A stretch of 64,000 nucleotides of DNA. Origin: CAG-791 sp963658405 (GTDB lineage Bacteria > Bacillota > Clostridia > Lachnospirales > Lachnospiraceae). The notes under the pieces were generated by a model. That model was given only the letters and a program-made list of their open reading frames with translations, was not told the origin of the DNA and did no database searches. Position numbers and translations under genes: made by a program. Positions within the stretch are counted from its first letter, which is position 1. Each line of letters starts with the position of its first letter. This document shows positions 1-9,061 of the stretch, piece after piece. The stretch covers positions 3,962-67,961 of the forward strand of contig CAVKQI010000002.1 in NCBI GenBank assembly GCA_963658405.1. Reading direction: 5' to 3'.

Positions 1-2475
1 TCTGATTTTGCGAAAAACCAGGAAACTGACGAATTAGAAATAGAATACACGGATGTTATGACCGGTGATCATAACAGAAAGCGTTATCTGTATTATCAGT
101 TGAAAATGAGCATGCTTCATGCCAAGAAGATTGATATCATCGTGTCATTCCTGATGGAATCAGGTGTCAGGATGATCTTAAATGACTTAAGATCAGCGCT
201 TGACCGGGGCGTACAGGTAAGGATCCTTACCGGAAATTATCTCGGCATTACGCAGCCTTCTGCATTATGCCTGATAAAAAAAGAGCTTGGGAATCGTGTG
301 GATTTGAGGTTTTATAACGAAAAAGACCGCTCCTTCCATCCTAAGTCCTATATATTTCATTATGATAATTATGAAGAGCTGTATATCGGTTCTTCCAACA
401 TATCACGGAGTGCTCTGACATCGGGCATTGAGTGGAATTATCGCTTCAACAGCCGGGAAGATAAGACAAATTTTGACTTATTCTACAATACATTCGAGGA
501 TTTATTTGAAAACCACTCTATAATCATTGACGATGAGGTGCTGCATCAATATTCCAGGGAGTGGCACAAACCGGCCGTCGCAAAGGATCTGGCAAAGTAC
601 GATGCTTTCGATGACAGTGCGGATATGAAAGTAAAACTCCTGTTTCAGCCGAGAGGACCGCAGATAGAGGCACTGTATGCCCTGGAGGACAGCAGAGCAG
701 AAGGCGCCGTTAAGGGTTTGGTGCAGGCGGCTACCGGTGTGGGAAAGACATATCTGGCGGCATTTGATTCTGCTAAGTATGAGCGGGTCTTATTTGTAGC
801 GCACAGGGAAGAAATATTAAAGCAGGCGTCCGTGTCGTTTAAGAATGTCAGACAGTCAGATGATTACGGATTCTTTGACGGCAAGCATAAGGATACGGAT
901 AAGGCTGTAATCTTTGCATCAGTTGCCACACTTGGGAGGGAGGAATATCTCACAGACAGCTTTTTTGCACCGGATTATTTTGACTACCTGATCATTGACG
1001 AGTTCCATCACGCCGTGAATGACCAGTATCAGAGAATAGTAAATTATTTTAGGCCCCAATTCCTGCTGGGACTTACAGCAACCCCGGAAAGAATGGATGG
1101 CAAAAACATATATGAAATATGCGATTACAATGTGCCTTATGAGATTTCTTTAAAAGAGGCAATCAATAAAGGCGTGCTTGTGCCGTTTCATTACTATGGG
1201 ATTTATGATGATGTGGATTATTCATCTATTCATCTTGTAAAAGGGCATTATGATGAAAAGGAACTGAATGCGGCCTATATCGGAAACGTAAGGCGTTATG
1301 ATCTGATATACAAATATTACAAGAAATATCCATCAAAGAGAGCACTGGGGTTTTGCTGTTCAAGACAGCATGCAGAGGAAATGGCCAGGGAATTCTGTGC
1401 CAGAGGCATTAAGGCTGCTGCAGTATACAGCAATGCAGACGGCGACTTTTCAGAAGAGAGAGATGCTGCAATACAAAAGCTGAAGAATCAGGAAATCAAA
1501 GTGATTTTTTCTGTAGACATGTTTAATGAAGGCGTGGATATAGCATCTCTTGATATGGTCATGTTTTTAAGACCTACGGAATCCCCGGTTGTATTTTTGC
1601 AGCAATTAGGTCGAGGACTCAGAACCAGCCGTGGAAAGTCCTATCTGAATGTGCTTGACTTCATAGGTAATTATGAGAAGGCAGGCAGGGCGCCGCTGTT
1701 ATTATGCGGTGGACAGATTTCTGATAAGAAGCACACCGTGAATTACAGCAGCATGGATTATCCGGATGACTGCATTGTAGATTTTGATATGCGGCTGATC
1801 GATCTGTTCAAAGAACTGGATAGGAAATCTATTACAGCAAAAGAACGGATAAGGCGAGAGTTTTATCGTGTTAAGGAACTGCTGGATGGCAGGGTGCCGA
1901 CACGAATGGAACTGTTCACTTACATGGATGATGATATTTATCAGTATTGTATGAAGCATGCAAAGGAAAATCCATTCCGACAGTATCTGGACTTTTTAGG
2001 TGAGTTGCAGGAATTGTCAGCGGTGGAGAAAGCGCTTTGTTCTGGTCTGGGAAAAGAATTCCTTGCTCTGATCGAGACCACGGATATGCAGAAAGTTTAC
2101 AAGATGCCAATCCTTTACAGCTTTTATAATGATGGTCATATCCGGCTGGCAGTCACCGACGAAGAGGTGATTGCGGCATGGAAGAAGTTCTTTGATACCG
2201 GGAAAAACTGGAAGGACTTTGCAGCAGATATCACATATGAAGCTTACAAAGCAATGACAGACAGGCAGCATCTTAGCAAGGCCAAAAATATGCCGATTAA
2301 ATTCCTGAAGTCGTCCGGAAAGGGCTTTTTTATCGATAAGGAAGGCTATGCCCTGGCGATCAGGGAAAATCTGAAAGACATTGTGGAAAATGATGCTTTT
2401 AAGAGGCATATGAAAGATATCCTGGAGTATCGGACAATGGAATATTATCGCAGAAGATACAGGAACGGGGAATAA
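1..2475 (+). CDS. PLD-domain / DEAD-DEAH helicase fusion protein, 5' end outside window
   Basis: The frame is open from base 1, so the gene starts upstream of the window; the ATG at 58 is probably internal. The N-terminal part looks like a phospholipase D-like domain (HPK at about residues 113-115 of the visible frame, followed by GSSN). A superfamily 2 helicase core follows: Walker A ATGVGKT with Lys near 249, a DEFH box near 333, LTATPERMDG, and the motif VI segment QQLGRGLR. The roughly 250-residue C-terminal tail has no motif I recognise. PLD-SF2 fusions are known from restriction-like and mobile-island loci, but no methylase or partner gene is visible here. Base use looks more AT-rich than in the following genes, which would fit horizontal acquisition. 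The domain call is firm; the cellular role is not. Confidence 0.85.
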   Translation, partial: SDFAKNQETDELEIEYTDVMTGDHNRKRYLYYQLKMSMLHAKKIDIIVSFLMESGVRMILNDLRSALDRGVQVRILTGNYLGITQPSALCLIKKELGNRVDLRFYNEKDRSFHPKSYIFHYDNYEELYIGSSNISRSALTSGIEWNYRFNSREDKTNFDLFYNTFEDLFENHSIIIDDEVLHQYSREWHKPAVAKDLAKYDAFDDSADMKVKLLFQPRGPQIEALYALEDSRAEGAVKGLVQAATGVGKTYLAAFDSAKYERVLFVAHREEILKQASVSFKNVRQSDDYGFFDGKHKDTDKAVIFASVATLGREEYLTDSFFAPDYFDYLIIDEFHHAVNDQYQRIVNYFRPQFLLGLTATPERMDGKNIYEICDYNVPYEISLKEAINKGVLVPFHYYGIYDDVDYSSIHLVKGHYDEKELNAAYIGNVRRYDLIYKYYKKYPSKRALGFCCSRQHAEEMAREFCARGIKAAAVYSNADGDFSEERDAAIQKLKNQEIKVIFSVDMFNEGVDIASLDMVMFLRPTESPVVFLQQLGRGLRTSRGKSYLNVLDFIGNYEKAGRAPLLLCGGQISDKKHTVNYSSMDYPDDCIVDFDMRLIDLFKELDRKSITAKERIRREFYRVKELLDGRVPTRMELFTYMDDDIYQYCMKHAKENPFRQYLDFLGELQELSAVEKALCSGLGKEFLALIETTDMQKVYKMPILYSFYNDGHIRLAVTDEEVIAAWKKFFDTGKNWKDFAADITYEAYKAMTDRQHLSKAKNMPIKFLKSSGKGFFIDKEGYALAIRENLKDIVENDAFKRHMKDILEYRTMEYYRRRYRNGE

Positions 2476-2582
2476 GTTTTCAGCAGGATTAACATTCACA
2501 TATTTATGCAGTGCAGCATCCATGGAAGATGACAGAAGACCAAAGGGGATGCCATCAGTGATCTCACTGCAGGAGGGTATCC

Positions 2583-3077
2583 ATGAATGCCAGTTACCAG
2601 CATATCATTCATCCTTTTTTGCCGCTGTATGATGCAGCGTCGGAAATTCTGATCCTGGGCAGTCTGCCGTCGGTGAAGTCCAGGGAGCAGATGTTTTTCT
2701 ACGGACATCCGCAGAATCGCTTCTGGAAGGTGATGGCCAATGTCCTGCAGGAGAAGCTGCCGCTTACCATTGAAGAGAAAAAAGAGATGCTGCATCGCCA
2801 TCATATAGCGCTCTGGGACAGCATCTACAGCTGCGATATCATTGGTTCGAGTGACAGCAGCATCCGCAATGTCGTGCCGACGGATCTGCAGCCGATCCTC
2901 TCGCAATCGCGTATCCAAAGGATCTATTGCAATGGTGCAGCCTCCGGAAAATGCTTTCAGAGATATCAGGAAAAAACACTGGGGATGAAAGCTGTCATAC
3001 TCCCATCCACCAGCCCGGCTAATGCAGCCTATTCGGTGGAACGACTGACGGATATCTGGAAGCAGATTCGGTCGTAG
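2583..3077 (+). CDS. DNA-deoxyinosine (hypoxanthine) glycosylase, UDG family 6-like
   Basis: This 164-residue protein has the ILGSLPSVKSR segment followed by FFYGHPQNRFW, the signature region of the hypoxanthine-DNA glycosylase branch of the uracil-DNA glycosylase superfamily. Such enzymes remove deaminated adenine (hypoxanthine) from DNA to start base excision repair in the cytoplasm. A good ribosome binding site (AGGAGGG) precedes the ATG. The gene stands alone, about 100 bp after the helicase gene and 170 bp before the next gene. The C-terminal part (ILPSTSPANA) fits the family's second active-site loop. Length matches the family. Confidence 0.88.
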   Translation: MNASYQHIIHPFLPLYDAASEILILGSLPSVKSREQMFFYGHPQNRFWKVMANVLQEKLPLTIEEKKEMLHRHHIALWDSIYSCDIIGSSDSSIRNVVPTDLQPILSQSRIQRIYCNGAASGKCFQRYQEKTLGMKAVILPSTSPANAAYSVERLTDIWKQIRS

Positions 3078-3245
3078 AGAAAACATTGAAGAAAAGCATA
3101 AATTTGCAAGAAAAAATATTGAAGAAATGCACTGTCACAGGTACCTGATACCTCGGTAGCGTAGTTGCCCCCGATATCATGGCAGGAAAAGCATAACGGG
3201 AAGAAATAAGACAGTGAGGGGAAGCAAAAGAAAAGGGGAAAGCGT

Positions 3246-4904
3246 ATGAAGAAAAAGCGGAGAATTTATGGAAATCCGTTGCTGGCAGCGGTGGGGCTGA
3301 TGATCGCCCTGGCAGCGGTCTATCTCTGGCCGGCCGCAGGGATGCGGGCACAGGCAGCGGAGCGGGCCGTGGAGATCGTGCGCGCGGAAATTGCGGGGAG
3401 CGATGTGCAGGTGGAAATATCTGCCTCGAAGATACCTGCTTCCGACGACGGCAAGTATTATCTCTATGCGGACGAAGTATGGCAGGACGGCGCAGCCGGA
3501 ACCATGGTCGCCACTGCGAAGACCGGGAAAAATGCTTCTTTTTCCTTTCCCCTGAAATTTAAGGAGAAAGGCTCCAATCTGTCAAAGAAGTTTATCGTAG
3601 CGGTGAAGCGCGGCGGCAGTCTGGTGCAGGTATCGGATGAGCATTACATCACCAACCCGGAGGCCTGTGCGACCGGAGCCGGTACGCGTAATGATCACGG
3701 CATCAAGGGTCTTCTGGCGGATCCGGACCGCCTGGATACAGGCGAGATCGAGAATCTGGGCATTCAACAGGTCACCTACAATATCTATGCGGGAGAGATC
3801 GTGGGAGAGACGTCGGATCCGGCATATCCCACGACCTATATGGACTATAACGGGGAGACCTATGCCTTTGATACGGCGGCGCTGCGCCAGTACGATAACC
3901 TGTTCACGCACTATACCACGCTGGGCCTGCAGATTACCGTGAATATCCTAAACGACAAGGACGAGGACGCGCAGGACCTGATCCATCCGCTGGCCCGGGA
4001 CGACCACGAGAGCCCGGGATATGCCTTTAATACGGCGGAGCCGGAGGGCAGCAGACATCTGGAGGCCATTGCCTATTTCCTGGGATCCCGCTACAGCGGA
4101 GAGCAGGGCGCAGGACAGGTAGACAATTGGATCGTCGGCAATGAGGTCAATGCCAGAACCGAGTGGTACTATACCAGCAGCACGGATCTGGATGAAAATG
4201 TGAATAACTATCACAAGGCCTTCCGCGTTTTCTACAACGGGCTGAAGGCCGGCAATGCAAACTGCCGGGTGTACAATTCCATTGACCAGGAATGGGGAAG
4301 AAAATCCAATCCCGGCTGCTTCCTGTCCAAAGAATATCTGGACCGTTTTGCCTACTACGTGAACCGGGAGGGCAATATTGACTGGGGACTGTCTTTCCAT
4401 CCCTATGATTCGCCGCTGTACGATCCCTATGCATGGCTGGGTCTGGAGCGATGGGTACACAAGGATCTCGCTACCCCGTATATCACCATGCAGAATCTCT
4501 ACATCCTGACAGACTACATGCATCGCCAGGAAATGCTGAATCCGTCGGGACAGGTGCGCAGCATCTCTTTGTCGGAGATCGGTTTTACCTCCTATTTCGG
4601 CGATGATCTCCAGTGCGCCTCCATTGCCTACGGGTACCTGCAGGCTGCCGCAAATGAGGACATTGACTCCTTCATGCTCTACCGGCAGACGGATCATCCC
4701 AAGGAGATAGAGAGCCGGATCGCCCAGGGACTGATCGATGTGAACGGCAATAAAAAGCCGGCTTATGATTACTACAAGTATATCGATACTGACCAGGCTT
4801 CGGTCTATAAGGAGAAGGCATCTGGCATCATGGGAATGGACATCGATGCGCTGATCGGCAGCCGGGATTTCCCCACCAGGACCTGGATCGGGTACGACGA
4901 TTAG
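3246..4904 (+). CDS. Secreted DUF5722 family protein (glycosidase-like fold)
   Basis: This 552-residue protein has an N-terminal signal peptide: KKKRR followed by a hydrophobic segment and an AQA-type cleavage site near residues 36-38. A beta-rich domain follows at roughly 40-145. The rest carries the NEVNAR segment (near residues 300-305) and the LSEIGFTS segment (near 445-452). These resemble the acid/base and nucleophile strands of clan-A TIM-barrel glycosidases, although the family is only defined as DUF5722. An extracellular role on glycans is inferred from the export signal and this barrel-like pattern. The ribosome binding site AAAGGGGAAAG lies just before the ATG. No carbohydrate-binding or anchoring domain is visible. 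Confidence 0.75.
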   Translation: MKKKRRIYGNPLLAAVGLMIALAAVYLWPAAGMRAQAAERAVEIVRAEIAGSDVQVEISASKIPASDDGKYYLYADEVWQDGAAGTMVATAKTGKNASFSFPLKFKEKGSNLSKKFIVAVKRGGSLVQVSDEHYITNPEACATGAGTRNDHGIKGLLADPDRLDTGEIENLGIQQVTYNIYAGEIVGETSDPAYPTTYMDYNGETYAFDTAALRQYDNLFTHYTTLGLQITVNILNDKDEDAQDLIHPLARDDHESPGYAFNTAEPEGSRHLEAIAYFLGSRYSGEQGAGQVDNWIVGNEVNARTEWYYTSSTDLDENVNNYHKAFRVFYNGLKAGNANCRVYNSIDQEWGRKSNPGCFLSKEYLDRFAYYVNREGNIDWGLSFHPYDSPLYDPYAWLGLERWVHKDLATPYITMQNLYILTDYMHRQEMLNPSGQVRSISLSEIGFTSYFGDDLQCASIAYGYLQAAANEDIDSFMLYRQTDHPKEIESRIAQGLIDVNGNKKPAYDYYKYIDTDQASVYKEKASGIMGMDIDALIGSRDFPTRTWIGYDD

Positions 4905-4964
4905 AAAACCTGCGCCATAGATTTTAGCTATGGCACAGAATACAGAATAAGTATTATCACATAA

Positions 4965-5016
4965 CAGCCTTTTTGTACTACATTGGTTAACAACAAGTAC
5001 AGAGAGGCTGTTTTTA
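4965..5016 (+). terminator. Rho-independent terminator or attenuator in front of metE
   Basis: The arms cagcct (4965-4970) and aggctg (5005-5010), with inner arms tgtact and agtaca, form a hairpin directly followed by TTTTT. It ends only about 8 bases before the metE ribosome binding site (AAAAAGGAG, 5021-5029), so there is no room for a promoter between the two. Either it attenuates metE read-through or it is the end of the preceding transcript. A smaller hairpin (gccatag/ctatggc, 4914-4934) lies just upstream. I see no T-box or S-box consensus in this 130-base leader. Confidence 0.7.
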
Positions 5017-5036
5017 TTGACAAAAAGGAGATTACT

Positions 5037-7301
5037 ATGCGTACATCCATTATCGGTTACCCAAGAGTAGGCGCTTTGAGAGAGCTCAAATTTGCCACGG
5101 AAAAGTATTTCAGAAAAGAGATTGCAGCGCAGGAGCTGCAGAGCACGGCGAAAGAGATCAGAAAAGCCGACTGGTTGACCCAGAAGGCTTCGGGACTTGA
5201 TTTTATCCCGTCCAATGATTTTTCATTTTATGACAATACGCTGGATACGGCGGTGCTTTTCAATATCATTCCGTCCCGCTATGCTTCTTTGCAGCTGCCG
5301 CTGCTGGATACCTATTTTGCCATGGCCAGAGGCTACCAGGGCGAAAAGGGCGATGTAAAAGCGCTGGCCATGAAGAAGTGGTTCAATACCAACTATCACT
5401 ACATGGTGCCGGAGATCGACGATGGCACAGAGATCCGTCTGGCAGGCACAAAGCCCTTTGAGGAATTTAAGGAGGCCAAATCCCTGGAGATCGTCACTAA
5501 GCCCGTGATCACAGGTGCCTTTACGCTGTTAAAGCTTCTACGTTATACAGGGACAAAGACAGCACAGGATTATGCGGAGGATGTGATCACTGCGTATTCC
5601 GAGTTGCTGGAAAAGTTCAATGTGCTGGGCGCAGAGTGGGTGCAGTTTGACGAGCCTTATCTGGTGCATGATCTGGATGAAGCAGACATTGCTCTTTTTG
5701 AAAAGCTCTACCGGGGCATCCTTTCCGCGAAGGGTAAGGTAAAGGTCCTGCTGCAGACCTATTTCGGGGATGTGCGTGACTGCTATCAAAACATTCTGGC
5801 CCTTGACTTTGACGGCGTCGGACTGGACTTTGTGGAAGGCAAAGAAAGTCTTGCGCTGGTATCGGAAAACGGATTCCCGGAGGGAAAGGTCCTGTTCGCC
5901 GGCGTGGTAAACGGCAAGAATATCTGGAAGAATAATTATGAAAAGACCCTGGCGCTGCTGGACCTTTTAAAAACAAAGGGCGTGGAGACCGTGATCGGTA
6001 CTTCCTGCTCCCTGCTCCACGTCCCGTATACACTGAAAAACGAGACCAGACTGGCGCAGAAATATCTGGACTACTTTGCCTTTGCAGAGGAAAAGCTGCA
6101 GGAGCTGGCGGCGCTTAAGGTGCTGGCCGAAACAGACTACGCAAAGGAAGAGCTGTATAAGGCAAATGTCCTGCTGCACGGAAACAGACCGGACTGCAAT
6201 GATCCCGCTGTGCAGGAGAGAGTCGCCCATATAGAGGAGAAGGATTTCACGAGACTTCCTGCTTTTGCAGAAAGAGAAAAGATACAGAAAGAGGAATTCG
6301 GTCTGCCGCTGTTCCCTACGACTACCATCGGTTCCTTCCCGCAGACCGCGGACGTCAAGGCAAACCGCACCGCCTTCCGAAAGGGTAGCATTACAAAAGA
6401 GGAATATGTGGCATTCAACCGTCAGAAAATCGCGGAATGCGTGAAGCTGCAGGAGGAGATCGGTCTGGATGTGCTCGTTCACGGAGAGTACGAAAGAAAT
6501 GACATGGTGGAGTACTTCGGCGAACAGTTAAACGGCTATCTGTTTACGGAGAAGGCCTGGGTGCAGTCCTATGGCACGCGCTGCGTGAAGCCGCCGATCA
6601 TCTGGGGCGATGTTTCCAGAAATAAGCCGATGACTGTGGATTGGTCCGTTTATGCGCAGAGCCTTACCGACAAGCCGATGAAAGGCATGCTGACCGGTCC
6701 GGTGACCATTCTTAACTGGTCCTTCCCCCGAGAGGATATATCAATCAGGGAGAGCATCTACCAGATTGCCCTGGCCATCCGGGATGAGGTACTGGATCTG
6801 GAGAAAAACGGCATCCGGATCATTCAGGTGGACGAGGCTGCCCTGCGTGAAAAGCTCCCTCTTCGAAAGTCCGACTGGTACAGCGAGTATCTGGATTTTG
6901 CTATCCCCGCCTTCCGCCTTGTCCACAGCGGCGTAAAAGCAGAAACACAAATTCATACGCATATGTGCTATAGTGAGTTCACGGATATCATCAAGGCAAT
7001 CGATGATATGGATGCCGATGTGATCACCTTTGAGGCTTCCCGTTCTGATCTGCAGATCCTGGATTCCCTGAAGGAAAATCATTTCAAGACAGAGGTCGGC
7101 CCCGGCGTGTACGATATACACTCACCGAGAGTGCCCTCTGTGGAGGAGATCAAATCGGCACTCCACAAAATGTTGGACAAGATCGAGCCCGAAAAGCTGT
7201 GGGTCAATCCCGACTGCGGCCTGAAGACGAGAGGAACGTCGGAGACGACCGCAAGCCTTAAGAATCTTGTGCAGGCAGCCAGGGAGATCAGATGTTTTTA
7301 A
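5037..7301 (+). CDS. metE: Cobalamin-independent methionine synthase
   Basis: This 754-residue protein transfers the methyl group of 5-methyltetrahydropteroyl-triglutamate to homocysteine, the last step of methionine synthesis. It begins MRTSIIGYPRVGALRELK, the usual MetE start. The C-terminal half has the zinc ligands His642 and Cys644 (THMC) and Cys727 (NPDCGL), very close to the E. coli numbering, and the segment FPTTTIGSFPQT that opens the C-terminal barrel. A reading frame runs 54 bases further upstream, but the ATG at 5037 has the ribosome binding site and matches the family length. The gene is monocistronic, with a terminator-like hairpin just before it and a hairpin overlapping its stop codon. 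Confidence 0.97.
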   Translation: MRTSIIGYPRVGALRELKFATEKYFRKEIAAQELQSTAKEIRKADWLTQKASGLDFIPSNDFSFYDNTLDTAVLFNIIPSRYASLQLPLLDTYFAMARGYQGEKGDVKALAMKKWFNTNYHYMVPEIDDGTEIRLAGTKPFEEFKEAKSLEIVTKPVITGAFTLLKLLRYTGTKTAQDYAEDVITAYSELLEKFNVLGAEWVQFDEPYLVHDLDEADIALFEKLYRGILSAKGKVKVLLQTYFGDVRDCYQNILALDFDGVGLDFVEGKESLALVSENGFPEGKVLFAGVVNGKNIWKNNYEKTLALLDLLKTKGVETVIGTSCSLLHVPYTLKNETRLAQKYLDYFAFAEEKLQELAALKVLAETDYAKEELYKANVLLHGNRPDCNDPAVQERVAHIEEKDFTRLPAFAEREKIQKEEFGLPLFPTTTIGSFPQTADVKANRTAFRKGSITKEEYVAFNRQKIAECVKLQEEIGLDVLVHGEYERNDMVEYFGEQLNGYLFTEKAWVQSYGTRCVKPPIIWGDVSRNKPMTVDWSVYAQSLTDKPMKGMLTGPVTILNWSFPREDISIRESIYQIALAIRDEVLDLEKNGIRIIQVDEAALREKLPLRKSDWYSEYLDFAIPAFRLVHSGVKAETQIHTHMCYSEFTDIIKAIDDMDADVITFEASRSDLQILDSLKENHFKTEVGPGVYDIHSPRVPSVEEIKSALHKMLDKIEPEKLWVNPDCGLKTRGTSETTASLKNLVQAAREIRCF

Positions 7302-7577
7302 GAAATGCCTGATGGCATTTCTTAAAAACTCGAACGGATGACGGGAACGTCATCCGTTCGGAATCGCATCAGGGAATTCGCCTTCGCGAAATTCCCTTCG
7401 CGTTGCCGCTGCAAGACAGCGGCATAAAGAGGAAAAGTTTTTAAGAAATGCCCGATGGCATTTCTTAAAAACTCGAACGGATGACGGGAACGTCATCCAT
7501 TCGGAATCGCATCAGGGAATTCGCTTTCGCGAAATTCCCTTCGCGTTGCCGCTGCAAGACAGCGGTACAGAGGTAAA
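7296..7577 (+). repeat. Tandem duplication (143 bp period) of a four-hairpin leader
   Basis: Two near-identical units follow metE. Each carries four stem-loops in order: H1 (7297-7327; 7437-7470) around gcctgatggc or gcccgatggc; H2 (7331-7360; 7474-7503) with ggatgacgggaacgtcatcc; H3 (7372-7396; 7515-7539), gggaattcg and gaaattccc arms; H4 (7404-7422; 7548-7566), gccgctgcaagacagcggc. The second unit runs into AGAGGTAAAA and the ATG of the hydrolase gene. In the first unit the same spot reads AGAGGAAAAG and has no start codon, so it is a duplicated leader without a gene. H1 of the first unit overlaps the metE stop codon. Confidence 0.85.
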
Positions 7578-7578
7578 A

Positions 7579-8352
7579 ATGAAGGAAGCAGCAGGAATAG
7601 AATATTTTTCTTTTGGAAAAGGAAACAGAAATCTGGTGATCATTCCGGGTCTGGCCATTCACAGTGTCATGGGACTGGCGGAGCTGGTCACGCAGGCGTA
7701 TCAGATCTTTGCAGAGGAGTATACGGTCTGGCTCTTTGACAGACCAAAGGAAATGCAGGACGGCTGCACCATCCGGGAACTGGCAGAGGAGACGGCAGGG
7801 GCCATGAAGGAACTCGGCTTTAAGAATACCTCTGTGCTGGGCATATCCCAGGGAGGAATGATGGCGCAGTATCTGGCCATCGATCATCCGGAGCTGGTGG
7901 GCAGCATGGTCCTGGGGTCTACCCTTTCCGGACCCAATGACACGTTTTTGTCAGTGGTAAACAAGTGGCTTCGGCTGACGGAGAGCCGCGATGAAAAAGG
8001 GCTCATCGAAGCCTTTTTGGAGGATGTCTTTTCCGGGAAGACGCTGGAAGAGTACAGGGATGCGCTGATACGCCTGAACATGGGCATTACCGAGGAAGAG
8101 TACAGACGATTGGAGATACAGGAAAGATCCTGCCTATCTTTTGACTGCAGAAAGGAACTCTCGGCAATCCGGTGTCCGGTACTGGTGCTGGGTGCGAGGA
8201 AAGACCGGATCGTGACGCCGGCGGCGGCCGAAGAGACAGCTGCTGCCCTTGGCTGCGAACTTTATATTTATGAGGAGGATTACGGACACGCGGTTTACGA
8301 CGAAGCGCCGGATTATAAGCAGCGGTGCAAGGAATTCTTTGATAAGTGGTAA
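7579..8352 (+). CDS. Alpha/beta-fold hydrolase
   Basis: This 257-residue protein has the classic fold: an oxyanion segment VIIPGLA near residue 20, the nucleophile elbow GISQGG around residues 94-99, a helical cap, an acid candidate in VLGARKDRIV, and the catalytic His in EEDYGHAVYDE near the end. Substrate cannot be told from sequence. The ATG at 7579 is chosen because AGAGGTAAAA precedes it and the frame upstream codes for the hairpin leader rather than protein. A decayed transporter gene follows, so the hydrolase now appears to be alone. Confidence 0.85.
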   Translation: MKEAAGIEYFSFGKGNRNLVIIPGLAIHSVMGLAELVTQAYQIFAEEYTVWLFDRPKEMQDGCTIRELAEETAGAMKELGFKNTSVLGISQGGMMAQYLAIDHPELVGSMVLGSTLSGPNDTFLSVVNKWLRLTESRDEKGLIEAFLEDVFSGKTLEEYRDALIRLNMGITEEEYRRLEIQERSCLSFDCRKELSAIRCPVLVLGARKDRIVTPAAAEETAAALGCELYIYEEDYGHAVYDEAPDYKQRCKEFFDKW

Positions 8353-8416
8353 TGCGGATCGTGGGAGAAGGATATGCTCTCACATCTGCGGCCGCTTCGG
8401 CGGATGCTGCGCATAA

Positions 8417-8773
8417 AAATCCCGGGGAGACAAAGGCTTAAAGGCATTATTCAAGAACAAATACTGGCTGATGGTTTTAGGTGTATCCATTCTGCTCTTT
8501 GTCAGAAGCGGTATCTCCTCCGGCGTGCTGGTATATTACTCTCAGTATGTGCTGGGCAGCTCCAATTACTACACGGCCCTTGCTATGAGCGGTTATGTAG
8601 GCGGCGCAGCGGTGCAGTCAGGCTCTGCCATTCTCAGCATGAAGCTGTGCCTGATCCCGATCCCTGTCATCGTATGCCTGGCACTTATGCTGGTACTGAA
8701 ATTCTATAAGCTGGATGCAGAACTTCCGAAGATCACAGAAGACCTCGCAGCCGGAAGAACAGAAAAAAGATAA
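8417..8773 (+). pseudogene. Remnant of a GPH-family sugar:cation symporter
   Basis: The frame from 8417, behind a stop at 8414, reads KSRGDKGLKALFKNKYWLM and continues as two membrane segments of a MelB/GPH-type symporter. It then jumps from the sequence GSSNYYTALAMSG directly to GYVGGAAVQSGSA and the usual C-terminus ending in KITEDLAAGR. The normal protein is about 450 residues, whereas only about 118 codons remain. Both the N-terminal half and an internal stretch are missing. A start at the ATG 8471 would give a 100-residue protein with a few membrane helices, which is unlikely to work as a transporter. Confidence 0.7.
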
Positions 8774-8785
8774 GATCTGAACACA

Positions 8786-8822
8786 CCACCGGAACTGAAT
8801 GGCAGTTCCGGTGGCTTTTTTA
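8786..8822 (+). terminator. Rho-independent terminator
   Basis: A perfect 12-bp stem (ccaccggaactg / cagttccggtgg) with a short loop is followed by CTTTTTTT. It ends the remnant symporter gene. Confidence 0.9.
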
Positions 8823-8870
8823 TTTTGCAGGGAAATGCCATTTGAGCTGCGGGGGCTGAAGATGTATGAT

Positions 8871-9040
8871 GTATCTGTTCAGCACCTGTCATATTTCAGC
8901 GTGAATTGCCTGCCTGCAGGCTGCTTGCTTGCAAGTATATTCACGATTGGAATACGGCAGGCGGCCAAGGCGCGAAGCGCCTCTGGCCAGCCACATCGAA
9001 GATTTACGAAGTAAATTCGAGATGCGGGCTAAACAGATAC
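8871..9040 (+). repeat. MITE-like structured element, copy A (170 bp)
   Basis: The element begins gtatctgttcag and ends ctaaacagatac, inverted terminal repeats matching at 11 of 12 bases. Inside are a long imperfect stem-loop with the conserved loop region gaattg...tgcttgc, a second hairpin around ggcgcgaagcgcc, and a third around gatttacgaagtaaattc. Related copies are at 60922-61080, 63927-64000 (cut by the window end) and 43003-43090 (internally shortened). It has no coding capacity and lies between the symporter remnant and larB. Confidence 0.8.
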
Positions 9041-9061
9041 GATAGTATAACGAGGTAGACT

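Noticed and set aside
4905..5036. SAM riboswitch or T-box before metE
   Set aside because: No AGGGTGG-type T-box and no S-box core; the leader is too short.
7310..7577. CRISPR array
   Set aside because: Only two long units with internal hairpins and no variable spacers; no cas genes.
8374..8709. 111-codon frame overlapping the symporter remnant
   Set aside because: Arg-rich out-of-frame translation; the neighbouring frame matches a known transporter family.
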